Notes: generated by a model from the sequence alone, not told the origin. A stretch of DNA of 64,000 nucleotides from a virus (IMGVR_UViG_3300046501_000132:1-64000); one strand, 5' to 3'. Numbered from the stretch's first letter, positions 45,338 through 52,279 are shown. Numbers and translations are program-made.

Positions 45338-45360
45338 AAAGGGAGCGCAAACCTCCCTTT
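45338..45360 (+). terminator. Second hairpin before the capsid gene
   Basis: AAAGGGAG and CTCCCTTT enclose CGCAAAC, with no T run after it. Confidence 0.5.
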
Positions 45361-45422
45361 CACAAATTCTTAATTGAGTAATGACTCGATTGGAACCAGA
45401 GGATGGCGTTTGCAAAACATCT

Positions 45423-45430
45423 TCTAAATA
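45423..45430 (+). promoter_or_regulatory. Late promoter 3 of 3, proximal to the capsid gene
   Basis: TCTAAATATAG lies 32 nt before the capsid ATG and 18 nt before its AAGGA site. It is probably the main capsid promoter. No gene is visible in 45225-45462. Confidence 0.6.
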
Positions 45431-45462
45431 TAGTTGTTAGTTAAAACTTTAAGGAAATTCAA

Positions 45463-46758
45463 ATGGCAATCGTCACTGAAGAAATGCTAAACAAGTGGAA
45501 GCCTGTTCTTGAATCTAAGGATTCTCAGACTGCCGCCGAACTTAATCAAACCAAGATTCAAGCCCGTCTTTTGGAAAACCAAGAGAAGTGGTGCCGCGAT
45601 AACCAGCAATTCCTTTTGGAAACTGCTGCTTCTAGCAACGCTACCGGCGCTGCTGTTGCCACTTGGTCTCCGGTTCTAATCAAGATGGCCAAGCGTCTAC
45701 CTCCAATGCTAATCAGCATGGAGTTCTTCGGCGTGCAACCGCTACACACTCCTGACGGCCTAGTGTTCGCTATGCGTTCGCGCTATGGTTCGCAAACTGG
45801 TACTGAAGCTCTGTTCAACGAAGCTAACTCTGCATTCTCTGGTGCGGGTACGCAAGCTGGTACTGTTGCTGGTCTTCCGCAAGACTACGTGACTACTGGC
45901 GACCCGGCTGTTGCTTCTAGCGCTGGTACTGGTATGTCTACTGCTGAAGCTGAAGCTCTTGGTTCTACCAAGACTTGGGCTAAGATGGCTGTTAGCATCG
46001 AAAAGACGACTGTGTCTGCAAAGGCACGTGGTCTATACGCTGACTACACCCACGAACTACGTCAAGACATGCAAGCTGTTCACGGTCAAGACGTGGATTC
46101 GATCCTAAGCGAAATGCTAGTGACCGAAATCCAAGCTGAAATGAACCGCGAGTTCATCCGTACGATGCTTATCGCTGCCAAGTACGGCGCGACTGGCGCT
46201 ACCAAGGCTGGTGTGTTCGACGTTACCGCCGACACCGATGGCCGCTGGATGCTAGAGCGTTGGAAGGGTCTATTGTTCCAAATCGAACTAGACGCTAACG
46301 CTATCGCTATCGACACTAAGCGTGGTAAGGGTAATCGTCTGCTAGTTTCTCCGAACGTCGCTTCTGCCCTAGCTATGGCTGGTGTGCTAGAATACAACCC
46401 GAACCTAGCTACTTCGGTTAAGGTTGACCCGACTGCTTCTACCTTTGCTGGCGTGCTAGCAAACGGTATGCGCGTGCACATCGACCCGTATGCTGACCGT
46501 GAATTCTACTCGGTTGCTTACAAGGGTGCGAACGAAATGGACGCTGGTATTTTCTACAGCCCTTACACTCCGCTTGAAATGTACCGTACCGTTGGTGAAG
46601 ACAACTTCAACCCACGTATGGGCTTCAAGACCCGTTACGCTATCTCGGCTAACCCGTTCTACAAGCTAGACGCTGCTGGCACTCCTGCCACTGGTGGTGG
46701 TCTTGGTCAAGGCGAAAACGGCTTCTTCCGTAAGGCAGTTGTGAAGAACCTATACTAA
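45463..46758 (+). CDS. 23: Major capsid protein, gp23-like
   Basis: This 431-residue HK97-fold shell protein begins MAIVTEEMLNKWKPVLESKD, like T4 gp23 (LLNKWKPLLE). It continues ARLLENQEKW, VQPLHTPDGLVFAMRSRYG and GMSTAEAEAL. It ends with the conserved DPYADREFYSVAYKGANEMD and NPFYKLDA parts. An N-terminal propeptide of about 60 residues is probably cut by gp21. By eye CTA is by far the most used Leu codon, matching tRNA-Leu(UAG). It is shorter than T4 gp23 (521). Confidence 0.95.
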   Translation: MAIVTEEMLNKWKPVLESKDSQTAAELNQTKIQARLLENQEKWCRDNQQFLLETAASSNATGAAVATWSPVLIKMAKRLPPMLISMEFFGVQPLHTPDGLVFAMRSRYGSQTGTEALFNEANSAFSGAGTQAGTVAGLPQDYVTTGDPAVASSAGTGMSTAEAEALGSTKTWAKMAVSIEKTTVSAKARGLYADYTHELRQDMQAVHGQDVDSILSEMLVTEIQAEMNREFIRTMLIAAKYGATGATKAGVFDVTADTDGRWMLERWKGLLFQIELDANAIAIDTKRGKGNRLLVSPNVASALAMAGVLEYNPNLATSVKVDPTASTFAGVLANGMRVHIDPYADREFYSVAYKGANEMDAGIFYSPYTPLEMYRTVGEDNFNPRMGFKTRYAISANPFYKLDAAGTPATGGGLGQGENGFFRKAVVKNLY

Positions 46759-46782
46759 TCAAATGGGCTTCGGCCCTTTGAT
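46758..46782 (+). terminator. Hairpin after the capsid gene
   Basis: A stem of GGGC and GCCC with a TTCG loop, extended by ATCAAA and TTTGAT, overlaps the region of the capsid stop. Confidence 0.6.
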
Positions 46783-46791
46783 GTAAAGTAT

Positions 46792-46826
46792 GAAAGCCTT
46801 GAGAGAAATCTCAAGGCTTTCTGTTT
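46792..46826 (+). terminator. Strong terminator after the capsid gene
   Basis: A 12-bp stem (GAAAGCCTTGAG) with an AGAAAT loop is followed by TGTTT. Confidence 0.8.
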
Positions 46827-46852
46827 AATCGAATCTCACTAAAGGAACTAAA

Positions 46853-47164
46853 ATGTCTAAGAGACTCAATCCCCTACTACAAGCTGTTACTACTGTATCT
46901 GCTGGTGCCGGCCTAAGCGTTATTGGTCGTTTGAATGTTCGTACTTACCAAGGCGTTGTTGCTGGTACAGGTACTTTCACTGCGACTGTTAAGATTCAAG
47001 GTTCTAACGACAATGTTAACTGGATCGACCTAACCAGCCTATCTTTGAGCAACACTACATTGACTGCTGGATATACATCCACCGACTCGTATGCATATGT
47101 TCGCGGTAACGTGACTGCTGTAACGGGTACTATCACTGGTATTGATCTAACGTTCTGTGCCTAA
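46853..47164 (+). CDS. Putative capsid decoration protein
   Basis: This 103-residue protein begins MSKRLNPLLQAVTTVSAGAG and is all beta strands and Gly/Thr turns (TVKIQGSNDNVNWIDLTSLS). The pattern is that of a small discoidin-like or immunoglobulin-like domain. Placed alone after the capsid gene with its own terminator, it may bind the head surface. It is the last gene of the plus-strand module. No family recognised. Confidence 0.68.
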   Translation: MSKRLNPLLQAVTTVSAGAGLSVIGRLNVRTYQGVVAGTGTFTATVKIQGSNDNVNWIDLTSLSLSNTTLTAGYTSTDSYAYVRGNVTAVTGTITGIDLTFCA

Positions 47165-47167
47165 AGC

Positions 47168-47201
47168 AAAAAGCCTCCGGAGAAATCCGGAGGCTTTTTT
47201 G
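47168..47201. terminator. Terminator between convergent genes
   Basis: AAAAAGCCTCCGG and CCGGAGGCTTTTTT enclose AGAAAT. It has T runs in both directions, so it serves the decoration gene and the NAMPT gene. Confidence 0.92.
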
Positions 47202-47243
47202 TTACATCGATAGATAAAGATAGGAAGTAAAAGAACCTGCTTC

Positions 47244-48698
47244 CTAGGTACGGGCGCGGTTGCGAACTTCGTCAAACGTTGGGATATATTCCCGTTCGCC
47301 ATCACAGTAGTACATCTTCCATCCATCCGTATCGCGGAAGACGCTGAACCCGTTGCCCGCCACAGTTTCAATCTGACCGTTCACCAATGCAGTATGGGCC
47401 AGGCCGGACAGCGACTTCTTACTGGAGTCAGTCTTGGGTTCCTTCAGGAGATTTACCCAACCCAGTTCCTCATCGTAGCGGGCAGTTGCCTTCATCGAGA
47501 ATGAGAACTCATCGCGGCCAGGACCATGAGTCATACCACCGCCCATACCAAAGGTCAGGTTATCCATCGAGTAATCAGCAGCCAGCAGATTGTCGATGAT
47601 CTGGGGAATACTGATGTGGTTGATACCATCGCCTTGGATAACCCGGAACGAGGGATGCAGAACCTTATACCCTGCGTCGTTCTTGGTCGAACCAACCTTC
47701 TCATCGATCAGACGGATGATTTCAATCGGCTTGGTAAGCGGGTTGCCGGAATCCGGGCGAGCAACCATCACGCCGCCAGAGGCAATAATACGGTCCCTCA
47801 GCTTACCACACAGATATTCACCGACGAAACGCTCATCGTCATAGGTGTCAATCACCACAGACTGGAGAGGAATACCGATACCTCGCTTGGTACGCGCCAC
47901 AGCTTCTTCCAGACGTTCAACCGACATTACAGCAGCGCCCCAGTCATCCTTATTGGCCGCATCTGAGTGTGAGCACATCACACTATGTTCCGTAGCATCA
48001 ACCGAACTAAACACCGGCTTGAACGTCCGGTAGATAGCCTTGATATAGGCGTTGGCTTGCAGGCAGTCAGAACCGGAGAACAGGAATCCGTGGGCGATTG
48101 CCGCAATGATTGCCGAATCGTTACCATCCGCGCCGCGATCACCGAAGTTGTGCAGCTTATACTCCAGCATGCTCATATCGGCCCCAGATTCTTGCATTGC
48201 CGCTTGAATCTTCTTGTAGCAGTAGCGGCTCATCGTGGCTACTGTGGTCATCTTCCACATGATACGCTGCACGACGGTTTCCACGTAGGACACAAGCCAG
48301 AAGAAACGTTCATCCGAGTTTACGATACCCAGGATCGGAGTATTGGGTTTCACCACCGTGCCTTCTTCCACGCCGAACACCTCCAGCGGTAGACGGCCAT
48401 CATACTCATTGGTGATGATTTCCCAGTCAGCTCGGTTGAACTCATAACCATATTGGTTGACTTCAACTTCAGCTTCATCGATCATTTCCTGAGTGATACG
48501 CACGTTTGCCAGAACAGCGGCAACCAGGGAAGCGCCAGCAGACACGATGCGATCGGTATACGACGAAGCCTTGCGCGGCACCACAGTTGAATAGATGAGC
48601 TTCGTGCCCTCGGGATATTCTGCGAAGTGGTGCAATTTATAGCTATCACAAGCGAGGATAAAGTTGCCCGGAACCAGATCATTAACGGATACAGTCAT
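47244..48698 (-). CDS. nadV: Nicotinamide phosphoribosyltransferase, ending in TAG
   Basis: This 484-residue enzyme makes nicotinamide mononucleotide from nicotinamide and PRPP. Seen: the NAMPT core with HNFGDRG near 170, SVMCSHSDAANKDDWG, the signature MVARPDSGNPL near 320 and VIQGDGINHISIPQI followed by FGMGGG. The length matches NAMPT family members. It is the last gene of the NAD operon. Its stop is TAG at 47244-47246; readthrough would add 13 residues. Known: phage NAMPT plus NMN adenylyltransferase can rebuild NAD+ after NAD-depleting defences. Confidence 0.94.
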   Translation of the reverse strand: MTVSVNDLVPGNFILACDSYKLHHFAEYPEGTKLIYSTVVPRKASSYTDRIVSAGASLVAAVLANVRITQEMIDEAEVEVNQYGYEFNRADWEIITNEYDGRLPLEVFGVEEGTVVKPNTPILGIVNSDERFFWLVSYVETVVQRIMWKMTTVATMSRYCYKKIQAAMQESGADMSMLEYKLHNFGDRGADGNDSAIIAAIAHGFLFSGSDCLQANAYIKAIYRTFKPVFSSVDATEHSVMCSHSDAANKDDWGAAVMSVERLEEAVARTKRGIGIPLQSVVIDTYDDERFVGEYLCGKLRDRIIASGGVMVARPDSGNPLTKPIEIIRLIDEKVGSTKNDAGYKVLHPSFRVIQGDGINHISIPQIIDNLLAADYSMDNLTFGMGGGMTHGPGRDEFSFSMKATARYDEELGWVNLLKEPKTDSSKKSLSGLAHTALVNGQIETVAGNGFSVFRDTDGWKMYYCDGEREYIPTFDEVRNRART

Positions 48699-48723
48699 TT
48701 GTTTCTCTTTTCTCTTTGGTAGA

Positions 48724-49779
48724 TTACTTCAACATTTCCTTGACCATAAAAACGTGGTCATCGTAACTTTCGGTCTGGATATCATCCAGGGCATTGATCT
48801 TGACCCAACGGTGACCAACCGCATCATCAGCCGGGTAGACCTCCGGACGCTCATCGAACATCGCGGTAACATCATACAACACTGCAAGAGTCGCACGCGG
48901 AATACCCAACGAACGGCTAGGGTCATCAAACAGCTTCTCTTTGACTTTACACTTCGCCAGCACGTCAGGCGGAATGTTCAGTCGGGCTTCTTCGTACAAC
49001 TCGCGCTCGGCGGCTTGAGCAAATGTCTCGTTTCGATTCTTGAACCCACCTGCCAGCGCCAGACAACCCTTACCAGGAGCCGCGCCGCGAACGATGAACA
49101 GAATCTCATCTTGCCAACGGACAATTGCGTCACCGCAATTGAAGGTCAGGGTTTCCGGGAAAGGATAGTCCTTGAACCGTTCAGTTTCCCGTTGGTAGAA
49201 GTGCCATTCCTTCTGGAGATTACTATCAATCAACTGTCGATCCATGAAGTCGGCAGTTTCCCGACTGATGAAACCTTGTTCGATGAACCGCAGAAGGAAA
49301 ACATCCGTCTGAAGACCTTCAAACCAAGCTTCCCGCAACCGAGTCGCGCAGAAGTCGGATTCATCGACTTCGGTCAGCGATTGCTTCCACTCCGGGAACA
49401 ACTTGTAGTAGAATGTAGATGCGTCCTTGTCGCAACCATACACCGTCACATCACTCGGATGATCAACATACGGGTGCACCAGTTGCTTCGCACGATCAGC
49501 CCAAGCATCGTTGTCATATGGCTCATCAATCAGCGGGCGATACACGATTCGGACATCACTCAAAATCCGACCATCGACATACGCGGATTGGACATTCGCT
49601 TCGATCATATCCACCGTTTCGTAATACGTGAACGGATTCTTGATTGAAACGCGACGATTGCTCGAACCGATCAGGATCATCACCCGGTCATTCTCACTCG
49701 CGGCCCGGATGATATGATCCATGTGGAACTTGTGAAACCCACGGAACCGTCCGATCACAACACCAACTTTACTTCCCAT
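48724..49779 (-). CDS. nadM: NMN adenylyltransferase-Nudix bifunctional protein
   Basis: This 351-residue enzyme should convert NMN and ATP to NAD+. Seen: the N-terminal nucleotidyltransferase with GRFRGFHKFHMDHI (HxGH-type site) and NPFTYYETVDMIEANV. A C-terminal Nudix domain has the box GGFKNRNETF through RELYEEARL near 230-250, and an Ala sits where Gly is usual after EE. Bifunctional proteins of this form are known in some bacteria and phages. The gene lies between the Cys protein and NAMPT in one operon. Confidence 0.93.
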   Translation of the reverse strand: MGSKVGVVIGRFRGFHKFHMDHIIRAASENDRVMILIGSSNRRVSIKNPFTYYETVDMIEANVQSAYVDGRILSDVRIVYRPLIDEPYDNDAWADRAKQLVHPYVDHPSDVTVYGCDKDASTFYYKLFPEWKQSLTEVDESDFCATRLREAWFEGLQTDVFLLRFIEQGFISRETADFMDRQLIDSNLQKEWHFYQRETERFKDYPFPETLTFNCGDAIVRWQDEILFIVRGAAPGKGCLALAGGFKNRNETFAQAAERELYEEARLNIPPDVLAKCKVKEKLFDDPSRSLGIPRATLAVLYDVTAMFDERPEVYPADDAVGHRWVKINALDDIQTESYDDHVFMVKEMLK

Positions 49780-49965
49780 TCACTTCTCCACCGGCAAGTG
49801 ATAATTACAAGCCAAGTTACCTTCTTTGTTAATCACACCCGGCACTACAGTGAAGTAAGTTTGCCGGTACGGATGGTCCTTCGCGGTGGTTCGATAGCAG
49901 TTGGAACAAACATCCTGCTTCTTACCTTGATGATACATTCCATCACACTTCGTTATGTCGGACAT
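49780..49965 (-). CDS. Small Cys-containing protein of the NAD operon
   Basis: 61 residues, beginning MSDITKCDGMYHQGKKQDVC. Cys at about 7, 20, 23 and 53 (including CSNC) with nearby His could bind one zinc. Its stop touches the nadM ATG, and it is the first gene behind the promoter at 49994. No family is recognised. Constant placement with the NAD genes hints at a regulatory or accessory part, but this is inference. Confidence 0.68.
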   Translation of the reverse strand: MSDITKCDGMYHQGKKQDVCSNCYRTTAKDHPYRQTYFTVVPGVINKEGNLACNYHLPVEK

Positions 49966-49993
49966 TATTATTCTCCAGTCGCATAATACATCT

Positions 49994-50022
49994 ATTATAC
50001 CCGCATTTACATCGTAGGTAAA
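49994..50022 (-). promoter_or_regulatory. Sigma70-type promoter of the NAD operon
   Basis: On the minus strand TTTACC (50017-50022), 17 bp, TATAAT (49994-49999) in the GGTATAATAG context. It is just beyond the terminator of the tRNA transcript. Confidence 0.7.
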
Positions 50023-50028
50023 GAAAAT

Positions 50029-50052
50029 GCCCCTCAGATTTCTCTGAGGGGC
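50029..50052 (-). terminator. Terminator of the tRNA array
   Basis: On the minus strand GCCCCTCAG and CTGAGGGGC enclose AGAAAT, followed by ATTTTCTTT. It ends the tRNA transcript before the NAD operon promoter. Confidence 0.88.
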
Positions 50053-50068
50053 TATGAACTACTATGTA

Positions 50069-50161
50069 TGGCGGTATGAGGTAGGATTTGAACCCACGCG
50101 GGAGCTTTCACTCCGTTGGTTTTGGAGACCAATGCCATCGACCGGACTAGGCGACTCACCC
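50069..50161 (-). tRNA. Class II tRNA with CCA (Trp) anticodon and Ser-like body
   Basis: The anticodon arm TTGGT-CTCCAAA-ACCAA gives anticodon CCA, which reads UGG. The rest looks like tRNA-Ser: a D-arm with AGTCCGGTCGA, a long variable arm (GGAG/CTCC) and discriminator G73 before CCA. The acceptor stem has a mismatch. It could be a Ser tRNA with a changed anticodon, or a Trp tRNA with an unusual arm. Confidence 0.75.
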
Positions 50162-50170
50162 TTTGAAACT

Positions 50171-50245
50171 TGGTACTGCGTGCGGGAATTGAACCCGCCT
50201 TACCGGGTTGAAAACCCGATGTCCTAACCGATAGACGAACGCAGT
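50171..50245 (-). tRNA. tRNA-Glu (TTC)
   Basis: Acceptor ACTGCGT pairs with ACGCAGT. The anticodon loop TTTTCAA gives TTC. The D-arm TCGTCTATCGGTTAGGAC is typical for Glu. CCA is encoded. A second Glu tRNA lies at 54071. Confidence 0.9.
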
Positions 50246-50250
50246 ATATT

Positions 50251-50346
50251 TGGCCCACATCCTAGGATTCGAACCTAGATTTAACCCAATCGGAATCGAA
50301 CCGATTAGCCTCCGCGCGCTGTGAGGCTGCCGTCCAGCTGATGTGG
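50251..50346 (-). tRNA. tRNA-like gene, isotype unresolved, 10-nt anticodon loop
   Basis: Acceptor CCACATC/GATGTGG with CCA, D-arm and T-arm (CTAGG TTCGAAT CCTAG) are all good. The anticodon arm has stem GCCTC/GAGGC with a 10-nt loop (ACAGCGCGCG), so no anticodon can be read. The long variable arm itself ends in a T-arm-like TTCGATT loop. Confidence 0.55.
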
Positions 50347-50355
50347 TATGAAATC

Positions 50356-50433
50356 TGGTGGACCAGGTCGGATTCGAACCGACAACCCTCTGCTTGCAAA
50401 GCAGTTGCTCTACCCAATTGGAGCTACAAGCCC
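50356..50433 (-). tRNA. tRNA-Ala (TGC)
   Basis: Loop TTTGCAA gives TGC. Body GTAGCTCCAATTGGGTAGAGC, T-arm GTCGG TTCGAAT CCGAC, CCA encoded. The acceptor stem has G-T pairs and one T-T mismatch. Confidence 0.88.
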
Positions 50434-50472
50434 ATATCCCGTTTATTTAACGTGTACCGGGGAACACAAACT

Positions 50473-50566
50473 TGGCGGAGACTGTGAGGCTTGAACTCAC
50501 ACACCCATTTCTGAGCCTTCGACTTTCAAGGTCGCTGCCGCTAGGCCACACTCGGCTAAAGTCTCC
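50473..50566 (-). tRNA. tRNA-Ser (TGA)
   Basis: Class II, with acceptor GGAGACT/AGTCTCC, G73 and CCA. Loop CTTGAAA gives TGA, reading UCA. A proper Ser tRNA beside the odd CCA-anticodon one. Confidence 0.9.
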
Positions 50567-50575
50567 ATATTATTT

Positions 50576-50670
50576 GAAGGGTGGGAGCATACCCCACTTG
50601 CGCCTCTTATCGATTTACAGGCTCTGACGCACTCAACGCTGACTAGCCGTCTGCTTTCGGCATTTCCTTC
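50576..50670 (-). ncRNA. Structured non-tRNA element in the tRNA array
   Basis: GAAGG and CCTTC close a 95-nt stretch between tRNA-Ser and tRNA-Gln. It contains a GTGGG GTATGCT CCCAC hairpin at the T-arm position but no anticodon arm, T-loop consensus or CCA. It may be a stable RNA like T4 RNAs C and D, or a decayed tRNA. Confidence 0.4.
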
Positions 50671-50675
50671 AAATT

Positions 50676-50751
50676 TGGCAGCCCCACTAGGGATCGAACC
50701 TAGAATCCAGGAGTCAAAGTCCTGTGTTATAACCAGTTTAACTATAGAGCA
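50676..50751 (-). tRNA. tRNA-Gln (TTG)
   Basis: Loop CTTTGAC gives TTG. Acceptor TGCTCTA/TGGGGCT has an unpaired T1-T72, tolerated in Gln tRNAs with a weak first pair. G73 and CCA are encoded. Confidence 0.88.
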
Positions 50752-50762
50752 ATTGATCTTAC

Positions 50763-51011
50763 TTACATCTTTGCGAGAATCTCGTATTCCCGAATAAGAA
50801 ACACGGTTTCGCCATCCACCACTGTCCGCTTGGCCTCAGCCCAATTCGGAACAATTACATCATCAATCTCGATGAGTCCGGCGCTTACTTCATCACCAAC
50901 AGCGATTACCTTACCATAAGTGGCAGTGTTAGTGCTCGTGATGATAAGAGTGGTACTTTGCGCTTCAACCTTTACTTCGGTAAAGGCAACATTATCAAAA
51001 AGTGGCTTCAT
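50763..51011 (-). CDS. GroES-like co-chaperonin
   Basis: This 82-residue protein resembles the GroES/gp31 family that caps the GroEL ring. Seen: MKPLFDNVAFTEVKV at the start, YGKVIAVGDEVSAG in place of the GxVxAVGxG core, and a C-terminal DGETVFLIREYEILA typical of GroES. The mobile loop (around 17-30) is short, and the protein is shorter than GroES (97). Inferred: it adapts host GroEL for folding the capsid protein, as gp31 does. It is embedded in the tRNA array between Gln and Thr. Confidence 0.85.
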   Translation of the reverse strand: MKPLFDNVAFTEVKVEAQSTTLIITSTNTATYGKVIAVGDEVSAGLIEIDDVIVPNWAEAKRTVVDGETVFLIREYEILAKM

Positions 51012-51032
51012 TTATGTTCCATTTAAAATTCT

Positions 51033-51109
51033 TGGTGCCCCCGGAGAGATTTGAACTCCCGACCCTCCGCTTACAAGGCGGACGCTCTGGCCAGCTGAGC
51101 TACAAGGGC
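51033..51109 (-). tRNA. tRNA-Thr (TGT)
   Basis: Loop CTTGTAA gives TGT. Acceptor GCCCTTG/CGGGGGC with two G-T pairs, A73, CCA encoded. Confidence 0.9.
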
Positions 51110-51164
51110 ATAGACCGATTTTTAACGTTGCTACGGTCGTCAACGCTTCCCATCCCTGAGAATT

Positions 51165-51249
51165 TGGTGCGAGCGGAGAGACTTGAACTCTCAATCCCGA
51201 AGGCCACGGCTTCTAAGACCGTTGCGTATGCCAATTCCGCCACGCTCGC
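51165..51249 (-). tRNA. tRNA-Leu (TAG)
   Basis: Class II; loop CTTAGAA gives TAG, reading CUA/CUG. Acceptor GCGAGCG pairs with CGCTCGC, A73, CCA. It fits the CTA-rich late genes. Confidence 0.92.
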
Positions 51250-51254
51250 AAATA

Positions 51255-51302
51255 TAGGAGGGAACCAGTAACTTCGGGGAACTGGCGCCGCGATCATCCC
51301 TC
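51255..51302 (-). ncRNA. Small hairpin element in the tRNA array
   Basis: On the minus strand GAGGGA pairs with TCCCTC and CCAGT with ACTGG, around a short loop. It is about 48 nt, with no tRNA features. It may be a processing signal or a stable hairpin. Confidence 0.35.
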
Positions 51303-51347
51303 TCAGCGGTCTTCATTTGCAAGTCCAATGGTGGCCAGGCAAATTCT

Positions 51348-51740
51348 TTACAACGGGAATTTCTTCCCAGCGCTAATCAACGCTTTCTTCTTGATCTTGA
51401 AGCTCGTACTTTCTTGTCCACCAAACATCTTACAGTTGGCGATTATCTCAGCCCAAGCAGTAAAATATAAGGATGGAGCTAGAGGATGTTTCCAAAGATT
51501 AACAATATCATCACCCTTCAGTGTATGGAACTCCATATCCTTTAAGATGAGTATTGCCGTCTCAAGATCGTCCGGCCAGATCGTAAAGTATTGAGCACAA
51601 GAATACTTAGCGTGATCAGGAAAACGTTGCTTACCATCTTCTCCCACGACTCTAGCTAGATGCTTACCGCAATCGTGGTAAATATGATACTGCTTCAAAT
51701 CCTTAATGTAATGTTTAGTCCGTTCATATATCTCTCCGAT
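51348..51740 (-). CDS. Hypothetical protein in frame after an amber codon
   Basis: The frame starts immediately after the TAG that ends the gene at 51741-51905, and has no ATG, GTG or TTG for its first 14 codons. The first possible start is a TTG at 51698 with AAGGA almost touching it. The first codons already look like protein (GEIYERTKHYIKDLKQYHIY). From 51740 it encodes 130 residues ending SAGKKFPL. It is either the C-terminal part of a readthrough product made with the amber-reading tRNA at 52280, or uses a poor start. No family recognised. Confidence 0.6.
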   Translation of the reverse strand: MGEIYERTKHYIKDLKQYHIYHDCGKHLARVVGEDGKQRFPDHAKYSCAQYFTIWPDDLETAILILKDMEFHTLKGDDIVNLWKHPLAPSLYFTAWAEIIANCKMFGGQESTSFKIKKKALISAGKKFPL

Positions 51741-51905
51741 CTACGGAGGAAGATCAATGATTTGCTCACCACCCTCAAGCTGATTAATCAACTCTTGGTA
51801 CGCCTCGTGAACCGCGTTTCCGTGATCCAACATATTCATCGTTTCGAACTGGTAGCAATTACTCATCGCTTCTTTCAGTTCGTATAGAGATTTAGCTAGC
51901 TGCAT
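51741..51905 (-). CDS. Hypothetical protein, 54 residues, ending in TAG
   Basis: Starts at the ATG at 51905, overlapping the PTH2-like gene by 14 nt. The product begins MQLAKSLYELKEAMSNCYQF and ends GGEQIIDLPP; it is helical. The stop is TAG (51741-51743) and the next frame continues in register for 130 residues, giving a possible 185-residue readthrough product. Function unknown. Confidence 0.62.
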   Translation of the reverse strand: MQLAKSLYELKEAMSNCYQFETMNMLDHGNAVHEAYQELINQLEGGEQIIDLPP

Positions 51906-52209
51906 TTGGACCCTTCCAGAGTTTATACTTACTGAACGTCTTACGTTGCTCAGCCGTGATCGGTTCAGTTGCGAAAGAAGTGAATCCATAATCCCAATCA
52001 GGCTCATAGAAGGCTTCACATCGAATCCCACGATCAATAGTACGTTTCATTGCTACCTCCAACTTTTCCTTATTAGGAATTTGGAGCATAATCAACGAGG
52101 AAGGTTCATTTGACTTTCTATCAAATGAATGACCGGCTTCTAGCGCGGCGTGACAAGCCTGAACGATCTGCTGTTCAATCGGCAAGTCGGTACGGATGAA
52201 AACATACAC
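51892..52209 (-). CDS. Peptidyl-tRNA hydrolase 2-like protein
   Basis: This 105-residue protein begins MYVFIRTDLPIEQQIVQACH and continues AALEAG, the hallmark of the PTH2 family (RxDL, then AQCxHAA). The middle (LIMLQIPNKEKLEVAMKRTI) matches the second strand-helix. The protein is slightly shorter than PTH2 (about 115-120). Known: PTH2 recycles peptidyl-tRNA. Inferred: it prevents tRNA loss during intense late translation. It lies within the tRNA array, next to the amber-reading tRNA. Confidence 0.78.
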   Translation of the reverse strand: MYVFIRTDLPIEQQIVQACHAALEAGHSFDRKSNEPSSLIMLQIPNKEKLEVAMKRTIDRGIRCEAFYEPDWDYGFTSFATEPITAEQRKTFSKYKLWKGPNAAS

Positions 52210-52279
52210 CCAAGTCTTTTCAGCGTTCTACGATTTCATTTCTATCTCACTTTGTTTAACTACATTAAAACCAAATATA

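Noticed and set aside
50576-50670. tRNA-Tyr, because CTGTAAAT occurs in the element
   Set aside because: The bases flanking that loop do not form a stem, and D-arm and CCA are missing; a true tRNA-Tyr is at 55333.
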